Positions 1-8,608 of a DNA stretch of 64,000 nt are shown one piece after another. The translations under genes and the position numbers were made by a program. The stretch comes from Jejuia sp040720935. GTDB taxonomy: Bacteria; Bacteroidota; Bacteroidia; Flavobacteriales; Flavobacteriaceae. The stretch is taken from positions 124,001 through 188,000 of the forward strand of contig NZ_JBFDAE010000006.1 of the NCBI RefSeq assembly GCF_040720935.1, given 5' to 3'. Under the pieces are notes generated by a model. That model made no database searches, had not been told where the DNA came from, and was given only the letters and a program-made list of their open reading frames with translations. Position 1 is the stretch's first letter; every line of letters starts with the position of its first letter.

Positions 1-596
1 AGCTACAAAGACAGATAAATACAAGCACATTTGAGCGCGTGATGTTAGCAGACTCAAAACTCTCGGCACAGACGAGAGAATTGCCACAAGATATTAGCAA
101 AACATTTAAAGACACTTATGTGCTAGAGTTGCTACAATTACCAAACTTGCATAAAGAACACGATTTAAGAAATGCTATTGCTCAAAATATTACCAAATTT
201 TTACTAGAATTTGGAAGAGATTTTGCCTTTATGGGGCAAGAGTATCCTGTGCAAGTGGGCAATCAAGATTTTGCTATTGATTTGTTGTTTTACAACAGAA
301 CGCTTAATTGTATGGTAGCTTTAGAATTAAAAATTGAAAAATTTAAACCCGCCCATTTAGGGCAACTGAATTTTTATTTAGAAGCCTTAGACCGTGATAT
401 ACGTAAGCCAAATGAAAACCCAAGCATTGGTATTTTACTATGTAAAGGAAAAGACGATGCGGTAGTAGAATATGCTATGAGCAGAAACCTTTCGCCAACT
501 TTAGTAGCAGAATACCAAACCCAATTGCCCAATAAAAAAGTACTACAAGCCAAATGGGAAGAAATATTGAACACCATAACACCAAACAATGAATAA
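1..596 (+). CDS. YhcG-type PDDEXK nuclease (DUF1016), 5' end outside window
   Basis: This is the C-terminal part of a DUF1016/YhcG family protein, a PD-(D/E)XK nuclease-fold protein often encoded inside type I restriction loci. The frame is open to the left edge and reads LQRQINTSTFERVMLADSK before the first possible GTG (39), which fits the typical end of the family's N-terminal helical domain, so the real start is outside the window. The nuclease core is visible: an aspartate in QDFAIDLLFYNR followed by the E-x-K of VALELKIEKF. The stop overlaps the hsdS start by 8 nt, so the two are translationally coupled. The cellular role of the family is unclear; a part in defence is inferred from the neighbourhood. 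Confidence 0.85.
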   Translation, partial: LQRQINTSTFERVMLADSKLSAQTRELPQDISKTFKDTYVLELLQLPNLHKEHDLRNAIAQNITKFLLEFGRDFAFMGQEYPVQVGNQDFAIDLLFYNRTLNCMVALELKIEKFKPAHLGQLNFYLEALDRDIRKPNENPSIGILLCKGKDDAVVEYAMSRNLSPTLVAEYQTQLPNKKVLQAKWEEILNTITPNNE

Positions 597-1887
597 ATAC
601 CCTAAATACAAAAATAGTGGCATTGCTTGGCTGGGAGAAATTCCGGAGCATTGGGAAATTCGAAGAATAAAATACGTTTTTAAAGAATTGAATAATAGAA
701 GCGAAACTGGAAAAGAAGATTTACTTTCAGTTTCTCAATATACTGGTGTTACAAAAAAATCAGATAAAGTTGCAGAAGGCGAAAGCATTTCAAATGCAAA
801 AACATTAGAAGGTTATAAAATTGTTGAAAAAGGCGATTTAGTAATAAATATAATGCTTGCTTGGAATGGAAGTTTAGGGATTTCAAAATATAATGGAATT
901 GTAAGTCCAGCTTACTGCGTTTATAGAAACCATATTGGAAATGAAAGGTATTTTGGTTATTTGTTTAAAACAAAAAATGGACAACAAGAATTCAAAAAGC
1001 AATCTACTGGAATTATTGATAGTAGGTTAAGGATGTATACAGACAGTTTTTTTGACATTAAAACAGCCCTTCCACCAAAAAAAGAACAAATAAAAATAGC
1101 CCACTTCCTAGACTACAAAATCGAGAAAATAAACCGTTTTATCAAAAAGAAAAAGCAATTGATAAAACTACTTAATGAGCAAAAAACTGCTATTATAAAT
1201 CAAGCAGTTACCAAAGGTTTAGACCCAAATGCACAATTGAAAGATTCTGGTATAGAATGGTTGGGGGATATTCCTGTTCATTGGAAGGTTAAGAAGCTAA
1301 AATACGGCACTAACATTTTACGAGGAAAGTTCACACCAAGACCAAGAAATGACCCAAAATTCTATGATGGAGACTATCCATTTATCCAAACTGGCAATAT
1401 TACTTCTACAGGTAAATACATTGAAACTTACAACCAAACATTAAATGAATTAGGGAAAAATGTTTCGAAAGAATTCCCCATAAACACCGTTGTAATGAGT
1501 GTTGCAGCTAATATTGCGGATGTTGCAATTCTGAATTTTAAAGCTTGTTTTCCAGATAGTGTAATTGGTTTTTATCCTTTTGAAGGTACAGATACTGATT
1601 TTCTATTTTACCAATTAAAAAATTTAAGAGCTGAATTTTATAAAATTGCTATTAAAAGTACTCAATATAACTTGAATGTGGATAGAGTAAAAAATGTGAA
1701 GATTTTTCTTCCTCCTTTTCTCGAACAACAAGCGATTGTAAAATATATAGAAAATGAATTAGGATTAATAGACAAAACCATCTCCACCATCCAAAAAGAA
1801 ATCACATTAGTAGAAGAATACAAAACCGCATTAATAGCAGAAGCCGTTACAGGCAAAATAGATGTTAGAAAATGGTCTGAACCGTGA
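589..1887 (+). CDS. hsdS: Type I restriction-modification specificity subunit S
   Basis: HsdS recognises the target sequence for a type I enzyme and bridges the methylase and restriction subunits. The 432-residue protein has the usual two-repeat build. Each half opens with a matching segment, SGIAWLGEIPEHW near residue 10 and SGIEWLGDIPVHW near residue 220, which starts a target-recognition domain. Each half closes with a conserved helical spacer (PPKKEQIKIAHFL and PPFLEQQAIVKYI). The C-terminal TGKIDVRKW is typical of HsdS. The start overlaps the upstream nuclease gene. No methylase gene is visible, so hsdM is expected to the left. Confidence 0.93.
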   Translation: MNKYPKYKNSGIAWLGEIPEHWEIRRIKYVFKELNNRSETGKEDLLSVSQYTGVTKKSDKVAEGESISNAKTLEGYKIVEKGDLVINIMLAWNGSLGISKYNGIVSPAYCVYRNHIGNERYFGYLFKTKNGQQEFKKQSTGIIDSRLRMYTDSFFDIKTALPPKKEQIKIAHFLDYKIEKINRFIKKKKQLIKLLNEQKTAIINQAVTKGLDPNAQLKDSGIEWLGDIPVHWKVKKLKYGTNILRGKFTPRPRNDPKFYDGDYPFIQTGNITSTGKYIETYNQTLNELGKNVSKEFPINTVVMSVAANIADVAILNFKACFPDSVIGFYPFEGTDTDFLFYQLKNLRAEFYKIAIKSTQYNLNVDRVKNVKIFLPPFLEQQAIVKYIENELGLIDKTISTIQKEITLVEEYKTALIAEAVTGKIDVRKWSEP

Positions 1888-1920
1888 TTTTAAGGATTAA
1901 CACAATTACCTTGATTTTTT

Positions 1921-1966
1921 AATCAGGTAATCAAGAAAATTAGATGTAATAAAGGTTCAAGACAAA
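1921..1966 (+). repeat. Left copy of a 46-nt direct repeat flanking the GxxExxY gene
   Basis: This stretch matches 2339-2384 at 40 of 46 positions by hand alignment. Both copies contain GTAATCAAGAAAAT and GGTTCAAGACAAA. This copy lies 5 nt before the GxxExxY start. Its first half also forms an imperfect hairpin with 1906-1919 (ATTACCTTGATT against AATCAGGTAAT). Together the copies frame the GxxExxY gene like the ends of a small cassette. Confidence 0.75.
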
Positions 1967-1971
1967 AAGAA

Positions 1972-2367
1972 ATGAAACATAAAGAACTGACATATAAAAT
2001 TATAGGCTGTGCAATGGAGGTCCACAAACATTTGGGCAATGGTTTCCAAGAAGTGGTCTATCAAAGAGCATTGGCAATTGAAATGAAAATGCAGGGCATA
2101 GAGTTTAGTCGCGAACACGAAATGAATTTAAGTTACAAAGGATATAACATTGGCACAAGACGAGTAGATTTTTTTGTAGAAGAAAAAATTATGGTAGAAA
2201 TAAAAGCCGTCATAAATCTTGAAGATGTGCATTTGGCCCAGGCAATGAATTATGTAGAAGCATATAATTTAGAAATTGGACTACTCATCAATTTTGGTTC
2301 AAGGAGTTTGCAACATAAACGGGTGCACAATAATTCAAAATCAAGTAATCAAGAAAATCAAAACTAA
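1972..2367 (+). CDS. GxxExxY family protein
   Basis: This 131-residue protein carries the family signature GNGFQEVVY near residue 23, followed by a PDDEXK-like core with RRVDFFVEEKIMVEIKA (D..E-x-K) near residues 64-80. The biochemical role of the family is unknown; a nuclease-like fold is inferred from the motif. The gene sits between hsdS and a RhuM gene inside a type I restriction locus and is bracketed by a 46-nt direct repeat whose right copy forms its own C-terminal codons (KSSNQENQN). This suggests that it entered the locus as a discrete cassette. Confidence 0.85.
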   Translation: MKHKELTYKIIGCAMEVHKHLGNGFQEVVYQRALAIEMKMQGIEFSREHEMNLSYKGYNIGTRRVDFFVEEKIMVEIKAVINLEDVHLAQAMNYVEAYNLEIGLLINFGSRSLQHKRVHNNSKSSNQENQN

Positions 2368-2384
2368 TCAAGGTTCAAGACAAA
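2339..2384 (+). repeat. Right copy of the 46-nt direct repeat
   Basis: This partner of 1921-1966 overlaps the last ten codons and stop of the GxxExxY gene and ends on the A of the RhuM start codon at 2384. After insertion, the sequence before the next gene (GGTTCAAGACAAA) is the same as that before the GxxExxY gene, so each gene would inherit a similar translation-initiation region. Confidence 0.75.
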
Positions 2385-3397
2385 TGAGTGAATTAGAAAA
2401 AATACCCAATTTTGTTATTTTCAAAACAGGAAAAGGTAAAGTAAATATAGAGGTCTATTTTAAAGACGATACGTTATGGCTTACTCAAAAATTAATTTGT
2501 GAATTATTTGAAAAATCAAAATCTACTATAAGTGAGCATTTTAAGAATATTTTTGCAGATGGAGAGTTGAAAGAAAATGAAGTTGTTCGGGAATTCCGAA
2601 CAACTGCTAAAGACGGTAAAAATTATACTACCAAATATTACAATTTAAGAGCAGTAACTGCTATTGGTTATCGTGTAAACTCATCCAGAGCCATAGAATT
2701 TAGAAAATGGGCAACGGAAATATTGCACGAATTCATCATTAAAGGTTTTGCCATGGATGACGAACGTCTGAAACAAATGAAACATTTTGGTCAGGACTAT
2801 TTTGATGAACTATTAGAACGTATTAGGGAGATACGTTTAAGTGAAAGACGTTTTTATCAAAAAATAACCGACATCTACGCTCTTTCAGCAGATTACAACA
2901 AAGATGCTTTTATAACTAAAAACTTTTTTGCAACTACTCAAAATAAATTGCATTGGGCAATACAAGGTAAAACAGCTGCCGAAATTATCTACACACAAGC
3001 AGATGCAAAAAAAATAGCAATGGGTTTAAAAACTTGGAAAAATGCACCTGACGGTAAAATATTAAAAAGTGATGTAGGTATTGCTAAAAATTACTTAGAA
3101 AAAGAACATTTAAAACAGTTACAAAGGTTAGTAACTGCGTATTTAGATTTGGCAGAAAACAGAGCTGAAAGAGGTATTGTGATGAATATGAAAGATTGGG
3201 TGGTTTTTTTAGATAAGTTTTTAGAATTATCCGATTACCCTCTATTATTAGATAAAGGAAAAATATCGGCATTAGAAGCTAAACTAAAAGCAGAAAGCGA
3301 ATATGATGTTTTTAGAATAGAGCAAGACAGAAATTATTTATCAGATTTTGATAAAATGACTAAAAATCTCCCTAATAAAAAAAGCGGTAATGAGTAA
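2384..3397 (+). CDS. RhuM family protein (virulence/Fic-associated type)
   Basis: This 337-residue protein matches the RhuM family. The N-terminal domain reads IEVYFKDDTLWLTQKLICELF with a helix-turn-helix-like stretch (KSKSTISEHFKNIF), then YYNLRAVTAIGYRVNS and RAIEFRKWATEIL. A longer in-frame start at 2276 exists but lies inside the GxxExxY gene and adds 36 residues without family character, so ATG 2384 was chosen. RhuM genes often sit beside Fic/DOC or type I restriction genes; function is not established. The 3' end overlaps hsdR by 8 nt, so it belongs to the same transcript. Confidence 0.85.
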   Translation: MSELEKIPNFVIFKTGKGKVNIEVYFKDDTLWLTQKLICELFEKSKSTISEHFKNIFADGELKENEVVREFRTTAKDGKNYTTKYYNLRAVTAIGYRVNSSRAIEFRKWATEILHEFIIKGFAMDDERLKQMKHFGQDYFDELLERIREIRLSERRFYQKITDIYALSADYNKDAFITKNFFATTQNKLHWAIQGKTAAEIIYTQADAKKIAMGLKTWKNAPDGKILKSDVGIAKNYLEKEHLKQLQRLVTAYLDLAENRAERGIVMNMKDWVVFLDKFLELSDYPLLLDKGKISALEAKLKAESEYDVFRIEQDRNYLSDFDKMTKNLPNKKSGNE

Positions 3398-6300
3398 AAC
3401 CACCAATACAAAAGAAAATGGCTTTGAAACCCATATTGTTGATTACCTAGTTGACAGCAATAACTATGTAGAAAGAGCAAATAAAAATTATGATAATAGT
3501 AATTGTATTGATGCAGCTATGTTGTTTCAATTTTTAGAAACAACACAAGCCAAAGCATTAGATAAATTAAAACATTACCATAAAGACTTATACAAACAAA
3601 AAATTGTAAAACGCCTAAACGACCAAATAAAACAAAAAGGTATTATTGCAGTATTGCGAAAAGGCATTGTAGATGGTTTTACAGATACCAAGCTTCGCTT
3701 GTTTTATGATAAACCAGTTTCGGCATATAACCAAAAGGCAGATACCTTGTACCAAGCCAATATTTTTTCGGCTATGCGCCAAGTGTATTTTTCGCCGCAA
3801 AATAAAAAATCGCTAGATATTGTAACCTTTATCAATGGTTTACCAATTATCAGTTTTGAGTTAAAAAACGAACTCACTAAACAAAATGTTGAACACGCCA
3901 TAAAACAATACAAAACCGACAGAGACCCAAACGAAGAACTATTCCGTTTTGGTCGCTTGGTGGTCAATTTTGCTGTTGACACAGAAGAAGTTTGGATGTG
4001 TACCGAATTAAAAGGGCAAAGTTCCTTCTTTTTACCGTTCAATAAAGGCTATAAAAACGGAGCTGGAAATCCGCCAAAAGACGGTATTAAAACCGATTAT
4101 TTGTGGAAAGACGTATTAACAAAAGATAGTTTAACGAATATCATTCAAAACTATTCACAAATAATTTCCGAAGAAATAGAATATGTAGATGCTAAAGGCA
4201 AAAAGCGAATTAAGAAAGTAAAGAAACTGATTTTTCCAAGATTTCATCAATTAACAGCCGTCCGTAATATTTTAGTTGATGCACAAGAAAAAGGTGCTGG
4301 ACAAAAATATTTAATTCAACATTCAGCAGGTTCAGGAAAAAGTAATTCCATTTCTTGGTTGGCGCATCAATTGGTTGGATTGCATAACAAAGCAGGCGAT
4401 AAAACCATTTTTGATACAGTTATTGTAATCACAGACCGTAGAGTTTTAGACAAACAAATTAGAGATAACATTAAACAATACCAACAAGTAAAAGGTGTTG
4501 TTCAAGCCATCACAGAAGGCAGTAAACAATTAAAAACAGCTTTAGAAGAAGGCAAAAAAATTATTATAACCACCATTCAAAAATTCCCTCACATTGTTGA
4601 GGAAATCGGGGATTTACCAGGGAATAATTTCGGAATCATCATAGATGAAGCGCATAGTAGTTTGAGCGGGCAAATGGCGCGTAAGCTTAACGAAACATTA
4701 GCGAAAGTTTCAGATGAAGAAAAACTACAATCTGACCTTGAAAATTATGATGAAAACGAAAATGATGACGTCACAGGAGAAGATTTAATTAGAGCACTCA
4801 TTAAGTCTAGAAAACTGTTGGACAATGCAAGTTATTTCGCCTTTACTGCAACACCAAAAAACAAGACTTTAGAGCTTTTTGGAGTGCCTTATCAAGACGA
4901 TGGAAAAACCAAATTTAGAGCGTTTCATTTGTATTCAATGAAACAAGCCATTGAAGAAGGTTTTATTAAAGATGTGTTACAGAATTACACCACTTATCAG
5001 AGTTATTACGCTTTATTAAAACGTATAGAAGATGACCCAGAGTACGACAAAAAGAAAGCACAAAAGAAACTAAAAGCGTATGTAGAAAGTCACGAACACG
5101 CCATAAAAAAGAAAGCTATTTTAATGATTAACCAGTTTTTGGAACATCTAAATAAAAAAGTTGGCGGAAAGGCAAAAGCGATGATGGTTACTAGTAGTCG
5201 TGCAAATGCTGTAAAATACAAAAAGGCTTTTGATCACTATTTGGCAGCCATTAATAGCCCATACAAAGCAGTTGTTGGTTTTTCTGGAGAAATTGATGGC
5301 GAAACAGAAAGCAGTTTAAACGGTTTTCCGAGTGCTAAAATTCCAGATGAATTTGAGAAAAACGACTATCGCTTTTTATTGGTCGCCAATAAATTTCAGA
5401 CAGGTTTTGACCAACCTTTACTGCACACCATGTTTGTAGATAAAAAATTAGGTGGTGTAAATGCTGTTCAAACACTATCACGTTTAAATAGAAGTCATCC
5501 ACTAAAGAAAGACACGTTTGTTTTAGATTTTGCCAATACCGCAGAAGATATTGAAAGCGCTTTTAAACCCTATTTTGAAAGTACCATTTTAGGAGAAGAA
5601 ACAGACCCAAATAAACTGTTTGATTTGCAAGATGCTTTAGACAATTATCAAGTGTACAACAGAGAGCAAGTTTCAGCATTTTCAAACAAAATACTCGACA
5701 ATGTTCCTGTTGACCAATTACATGCTTTATTGGATGAATCAAGCGCTGTTTTTAGAAATGATTTAGAAGAAGAACAACAAGCAGATTTTAGAGCAAAAGT
5801 TAAAACGTATGTGCGCTTGTATATTTTCCTTTCTCAAATAGTGGAATTTGAAAACGCGTATTTGGAAAGGCTTTATATTTTCCTCAATCACTTACAAAAC
5901 AAATTAGGTGGAGATACTTCTGAAGATTTTGCACAAGGTATTTTGGACACTATTGATATGGATAGTTACCGATTGCAATTGGAATCGACTACACATGTTG
6001 TTTTGGAACAAGGAGAAGATTTGAAACCAATTCCAACCGAAATGCGCGGAGGCGTAAACGACCCAGAAATTGACCGACTTTCCAGTATTCTTCAAACCTT
6101 TAATGATCGTTACGGAACTGAATTTGAAGACACAGATAAAGTCCGTAAAATGGCTGTAGATATTGCAGAAGGCGTTATGAATAATCAAGAAATGAAAAAT
6201 TCAATGGAATATTCAGATGAACAGAACGCAAAAATAACGAATGACAAAGTTGTCGCAGATGAAATGCTAAAACATATAAATTCGAATTTCAATTTTTACA

Positions 6301-6407
6301 AGCACTATTCTGACAATAAGGAATTTAAAGAAGATGTGAATAATATGATTTTCGGACTAGTTAAGGAAATGTTGAGAGCTGGAGTTAGTGGAAATACCAA
6401 TCCGTAA
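3390..6407 (+). CDS. hsdR: Type I restriction endonuclease subunit R
   Basis: HsdR is the ATP-dependent translocase and nuclease of the type I system. The 1005-residue length is normal. The N-terminal nuclease domain shows SLDIVTFINGLPIISFELKN (D..E-x-K) near residue 150. The helicase core has a Walker A motif (HSAGSGKSNS, near residue 313), IIIDEAHSSLSG (DEAH box, near 412), AFTATP (near 490) and NKFQTGFDQP plus QTLSRLNR in the second RecA-like domain (near 670-705). It ends in the usual helical C-terminal region. No frameshift is seen, so the subunit looks intact. Confidence 0.95.
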   Translation: MSKTTNTKENGFETHIVDYLVDSNNYVERANKNYDNSNCIDAAMLFQFLETTQAKALDKLKHYHKDLYKQKIVKRLNDQIKQKGIIAVLRKGIVDGFTDTKLRLFYDKPVSAYNQKADTLYQANIFSAMRQVYFSPQNKKSLDIVTFINGLPIISFELKNELTKQNVEHAIKQYKTDRDPNEELFRFGRLVVNFAVDTEEVWMCTELKGQSSFFLPFNKGYKNGAGNPPKDGIKTDYLWKDVLTKDSLTNIIQNYSQIISEEIEYVDAKGKKRIKKVKKLIFPRFHQLTAVRNILVDAQEKGAGQKYLIQHSAGSGKSNSISWLAHQLVGLHNKAGDKTIFDTVIVITDRRVLDKQIRDNIKQYQQVKGVVQAITEGSKQLKTALEEGKKIIITTIQKFPHIVEEIGDLPGNNFGIIIDEAHSSLSGQMARKLNETLAKVSDEEKLQSDLENYDENENDDVTGEDLIRALIKSRKLLDNASYFAFTATPKNKTLELFGVPYQDDGKTKFRAFHLYSMKQAIEEGFIKDVLQNYTTYQSYYALLKRIEDDPEYDKKKAQKKLKAYVESHEHAIKKKAILMINQFLEHLNKKVGGKAKAMMVTSSRANAVKYKKAFDHYLAAINSPYKAVVGFSGEIDGETESSLNGFPSAKIPDEFEKNDYRFLLVANKFQTGFDQPLLHTMFVDKKLGGVNAVQTLSRLNRSHPLKKDTFVLDFANTAEDIESAFKPYFESTILGEETDPNKLFDLQDALDNYQVYNREQVSAFSNKILDNVPVDQLHALLDESSAVFRNDLEEEQQADFRAKVKTYVRLYIFLSQIVEFENAYLERLYIFLNHLQNKLGGDTSEDFAQGILDTIDMDSYRLQLESTTHVVLEQGEDLKPIPTEMRGGVNDPEIDRLSSILQTFNDRYGTEFEDTDKVRKMAVDIAEGVMNNQEMKNSMEYSDEQNAKITNDKVVADEMLKHINSNFNFYKHYSDNKEFKEDVNNMIFGLVKEMLRAGVSGNTNP

Positions 6408-6793
6408 ACCATAAACATGTTCAATTTACGCCAGTCTAATCTCTAACCTATAGTTGCGAAGGTGTTCTATTTCACTACCATTAAGCACAAATTCGCACAT
6501 ATTCCAATCTAGATATCAATTGAAGAGCCTATAAAATTCCAAAACACCGTGTAAGCTCCCTTAATTAGGACTGTTCAAATTTCTAATATTATCAAATTCA
6601 TTATTTTTAGTTGATTAAAAAGTTTGAATTCTGAAAAGTTAAAATTCACAACTAGTTTTCAATAAAACCCTCAAAGCCTCCATCCAATCCCACGAAAAAT
6701 TCAAGCCCAAAATTGTGCATCAATAATGTTAAGTCCCGTTAATTTTAGCGACATACTAACCTAGATGTTTATATTTACACTAAATTTTTTGAA
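6408..6793. other. Intergenic stretch without a recognised gene
   Basis: This 386-nt AT-rich gap separates the restriction locus from the arsenosugar cluster. No reading frame longer than a few codons with protein character is seen. The last 40 nt before 6794 contain TATATTTAC (about 6768-6776), which resembles the flavobacterial -7 box TAnnTTTG imperfectly, without a convincing -33 partner. Confidence 0.4.
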
Positions 6794-7129
6794 ATGCAAA
6801 AAACATATTACGATCCATCAGATCTACGGAAATTTGGAAATATCACAGAATGGAGCGAGGAACTAGGCACGAAGTTCTTTGACTATTACACTAAGGTTTT
6901 TGAAGAAGGCGCATTAACCGCACGCGAAAAATCATTAATCGCTCTAGCAGTTTCACATACCGAACAATGCCCCTATTGTATTGACGCTTATACAAAAGAC
7001 ACTCTACAGCGTGGTGTTACCAAAGAAGAAATGATGGAAGCCATTCATGTTGGTGCTGCCATAAAAAGCGGCGCAACTTTGGTACATGGTGTACAAATGA
7101 TGAACAAGGTTAATAAATTGGATGGATAA
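6794..7129 (+). CDS. Arsenosugar biosynthesis-associated peroxidase-like (AhpD/CMD) protein
   Basis: This 111-residue protein belongs to the carboxymuconolactone decarboxylase/AhpD fold. The redox motif EQCPYCIDAYTKD (CxxC) lies near residue 56, preceded by LTAREKSLIALAVSHT and followed by the helical GVTKEEMMEAIHVGAAIKSGATL. Members next to arsS and arsM form a named subfamily in annotation systems (arsenosugar biosynthesis-associated peroxidase-like). The exact reaction is unknown; thiol-dependent redox work on an arsenic intermediate is an inference. It is the first gene of the cluster and is separated from arsS by 372 nt of repeats. Confidence 0.85.
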   Translation: MQKTYYDPSDLRKFGNITEWSEELGTKFFDYYTKVFEEGALTAREKSLIALAVSHTEQCPYCIDAYTKDTLQRGVTKEEMMEAIHVGAAIKSGATLVHGVQMMNKVNKLDG

Positions 7130-7181
7130 AAAAAGCCCCTCCTAGCCTCCCCATAGGGGGAGGAACCGCACACTTCTATAA

Positions 7182-7304
7182 GTTTGGAGTTTGGAGTTTG
7201 GAGTTTGGAGTTTGGAGTTTGGAGTTTGGAGTTTGGAGTTTGGAGTTTGGAGTTTGGAGTTTGGAGTTTGGAGTTTGGAGTTTGGAGTTTGGAGTTTGGA
7301 GTTT
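7182..7304 (+). repeat. Heptanucleotide tandem repeat (GTTTGGA)17.6
   Basis: Seventeen uninterrupted copies of GTTTGGA plus a final GTTT occupy 123 nt. No variant unit was found on reading through. The array starts about 50 nt after the AhpD-like stop and ends about 200 nt before arsS. A 7-nt unit is not a multiple of three, but the array is intergenic. Such arrays change length by slipped-strand replication. Confidence 0.97.
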
Positions 7305-7328
7305 AAAAAGTTGAAAAACTGATTTGTT

Positions 7329-7401
7329 AAATAAAAATAAATTTAGTAGAAAGTCAACACCCTAGTCAATTCGGAGAACTGATTGCCAAGGCGTAGAATA
7401 G
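7329..7401 (+). repeat. 73-nt element, copy A (upstream of arsS)
   Basis: This stretch matches 10592-10664 at 66 of 73 positions without gaps. Shared blocks are AGAAAGTCAACACCC and GATTGCCAAGGCG. A looser match continues leftwards (GAGTTTA...AAAACT). Copy A lies about 100 nt upstream of arsS, copy B about 215 nt upstream of arsM. Confidence 0.85.
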
Positions 7402-7442
7402 ATGCAGAAAAGACTCAAAAAAGGGGAAAAACCCACCCCTAA

Positions 7443-7458
7443 CCCCTCCGAGGAGGGG
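7443..7458. repeat. CCCCTCC/GGAGGGG intergenic hairpin
   Basis: CCCCTCCGAGGAGGGG is a perfect short palindrome preceded by CACCCCTAA. A similar hairpin, CCTCCCCATAGGGGGAGG, lies at 7146-7163 just after the AhpD-like gene, and a weaker TTTCCCATAGGGGAAA sits between arsS and the rhodanese gene near 8584-8600. They look like copies of a dispersed intergenic palindrome family rather than classic terminators, since no T run follows. Confidence 0.6.
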
Positions 7459-7501
7459 AACTCGCTACTGAAATTAATTAATAGGTGTCTCAAATATTAG
7501 T

Positions 7502-8566
7502 ATGACAAAAGTAAAAACACAATCTTTACATAAACGCGAAAGCGATTTAGCAAATAGTAACAGGCAATTGGAAATTTTATCGAATGGTATTTTTCAAAGT
7601 GGGGAATTACCAACGTTTAAAACTAAAATTGCTGAAACCAATGAGTTTCCGCTAAAAGCGAAGAAGTTAGAGATACTTCAAATAAATGTTGGTTATATGT
7701 GTAACCAAGTGTGCGAACATTGCCATGTAGATGCTGGTCCAGACCGACAAGAGATCATGACACGCGACACTATGCAACAATGTCTGGAAGTCATAAAAAA
7801 CACAGGTGCTCACACCTTGGATTTAACAGGTGGCGCTCCAGAAATGAACCCAGATTTCAGATGGTTTGTGGAAGAAGCAGCCAAAGCAGGGATTCAAGAT
7901 TTTATAGTCCGTTCTAACCTTACCATTATTAGAGCGAATAAAAAATATTACGATTTACCCGAATTTTTCAAAAAACACAATGTACATGTAGTGAGTTCCA
8001 TGCCACATTGGACCAAAGGAAAAACCGATAAACAACGTGGCGACGGTGTTTTTGATACATCCATAAAGGCCTTACAAGAACTAAATGCTATTGGTTACGG
8101 GATGCCAGATAGTGATTTGCGGTTGGATTTGGTATATAACCCATCAGGTGCTTTTTTACCGGGGGACCAAGCGTCTATGGAAAAAGATTTTAAAAAGGCA
8201 TTACTGGAAGATTTTAATATTCAATTTCATAATTTGTTTGCGATTACCAATCTGCCCATTGCGAGGTTTCTGGATTATTTAATTGCTTCGGAAAATTATG
8301 AAGATTATATGTATGCATTGGTTGAAGCTTATAATCCTTCGGCAGTAGAAAGCGTAATGTGTACCAATACACTTTCTGTAAGTTGGGACGGTTATTTATA
8401 CGATTGTGATTTTAACCAGATGCTGGAATTGCCTGTAAACAGCAAAGTGAAGCACATTTCAGAATATAATGAAGATTTGTTAGAGGGCAGAAACATTGTA
8501 ATTTCGCAACATTGTTACGGCTGTACCGCTGGCGCAGGGAGTAGTTGCCAAGGGAGTGTGGCATAA
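7502..8566 (+). CDS. arsS: Arsenosugar biosynthesis radical SAM protein ArsS
   Basis: ArsS is a radical SAM enzyme thought to transfer the S-adenosylmethionine-derived 5'-deoxyadenosyl group to dimethylarsenite during arsenosugar formation. The 354-residue protein has the cluster-binding motif CNQVCEHC (CX3CX2C) near residue 67, LDLTGGAPEMNPDF near residue 105, and the Cys-rich C-terminus CYGCTAGAGSSCQG that defines the family. In some lineages this tail contains selenocysteine; here all positions are normal Cys codons with no in-frame TGA. The following gene starts 42 nt after the stop, across a weak hairpin, on the same strand. Confidence 0.92.
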   Translation: MTKVKTQSLHKRESDLANSNRQLEILSNGIFQSGELPTFKTKIAETNEFPLKAKKLEILQINVGYMCNQVCEHCHVDAGPDRQEIMTRDTMQQCLEVIKNTGAHTLDLTGGAPEMNPDFRWFVEEAAKAGIQDFIVRSNLTIIRANKKYYDLPEFFKKHNVHVVSSMPHWTKGKTDKQRGDGVFDTSIKALQELNAIGYGMPDSDLRLDLVYNPSGAFLPGDQASMEKDFKKALLEDFNIQFHNLFAITNLPIARFLDYLIASENYEDYMYALVEAYNPSAVESVMCTNTLSVSWDGYLYDCDFNQMLELPVNSKVKHISEYNEDLLEGRNIVISQHCYGCTAGAGSSCQGSVA

Positions 8567-8608
8567 CAAAAAAAGGGCTTTAATTTCCCATAGGGGAAAA
8601 CTCAACGT

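Noticed and set aside
2276..2383. Longer start of the RhuM gene
   Set aside because: It overlaps the GxxExxY gene and adds residues unlike the family; ATG 2384 fits the family start.
3704..4042. Minus-strand frame of 112 codons inside hsdR
   Set aside because: It is antisense to the conserved nuclease domain; no independent evidence.
7182..7304. Heptamer array as CRISPR or coding repeat
   Set aside because: It is a pure 7-nt tandem repeat with no spacers and is not part of a gene with protein character.
8518..8566. Selenocysteine in the ArsS C-terminus
   Set aside because: All relevant positions are ordinary Cys codons and there is no in-frame TGA or SECIS-like need.
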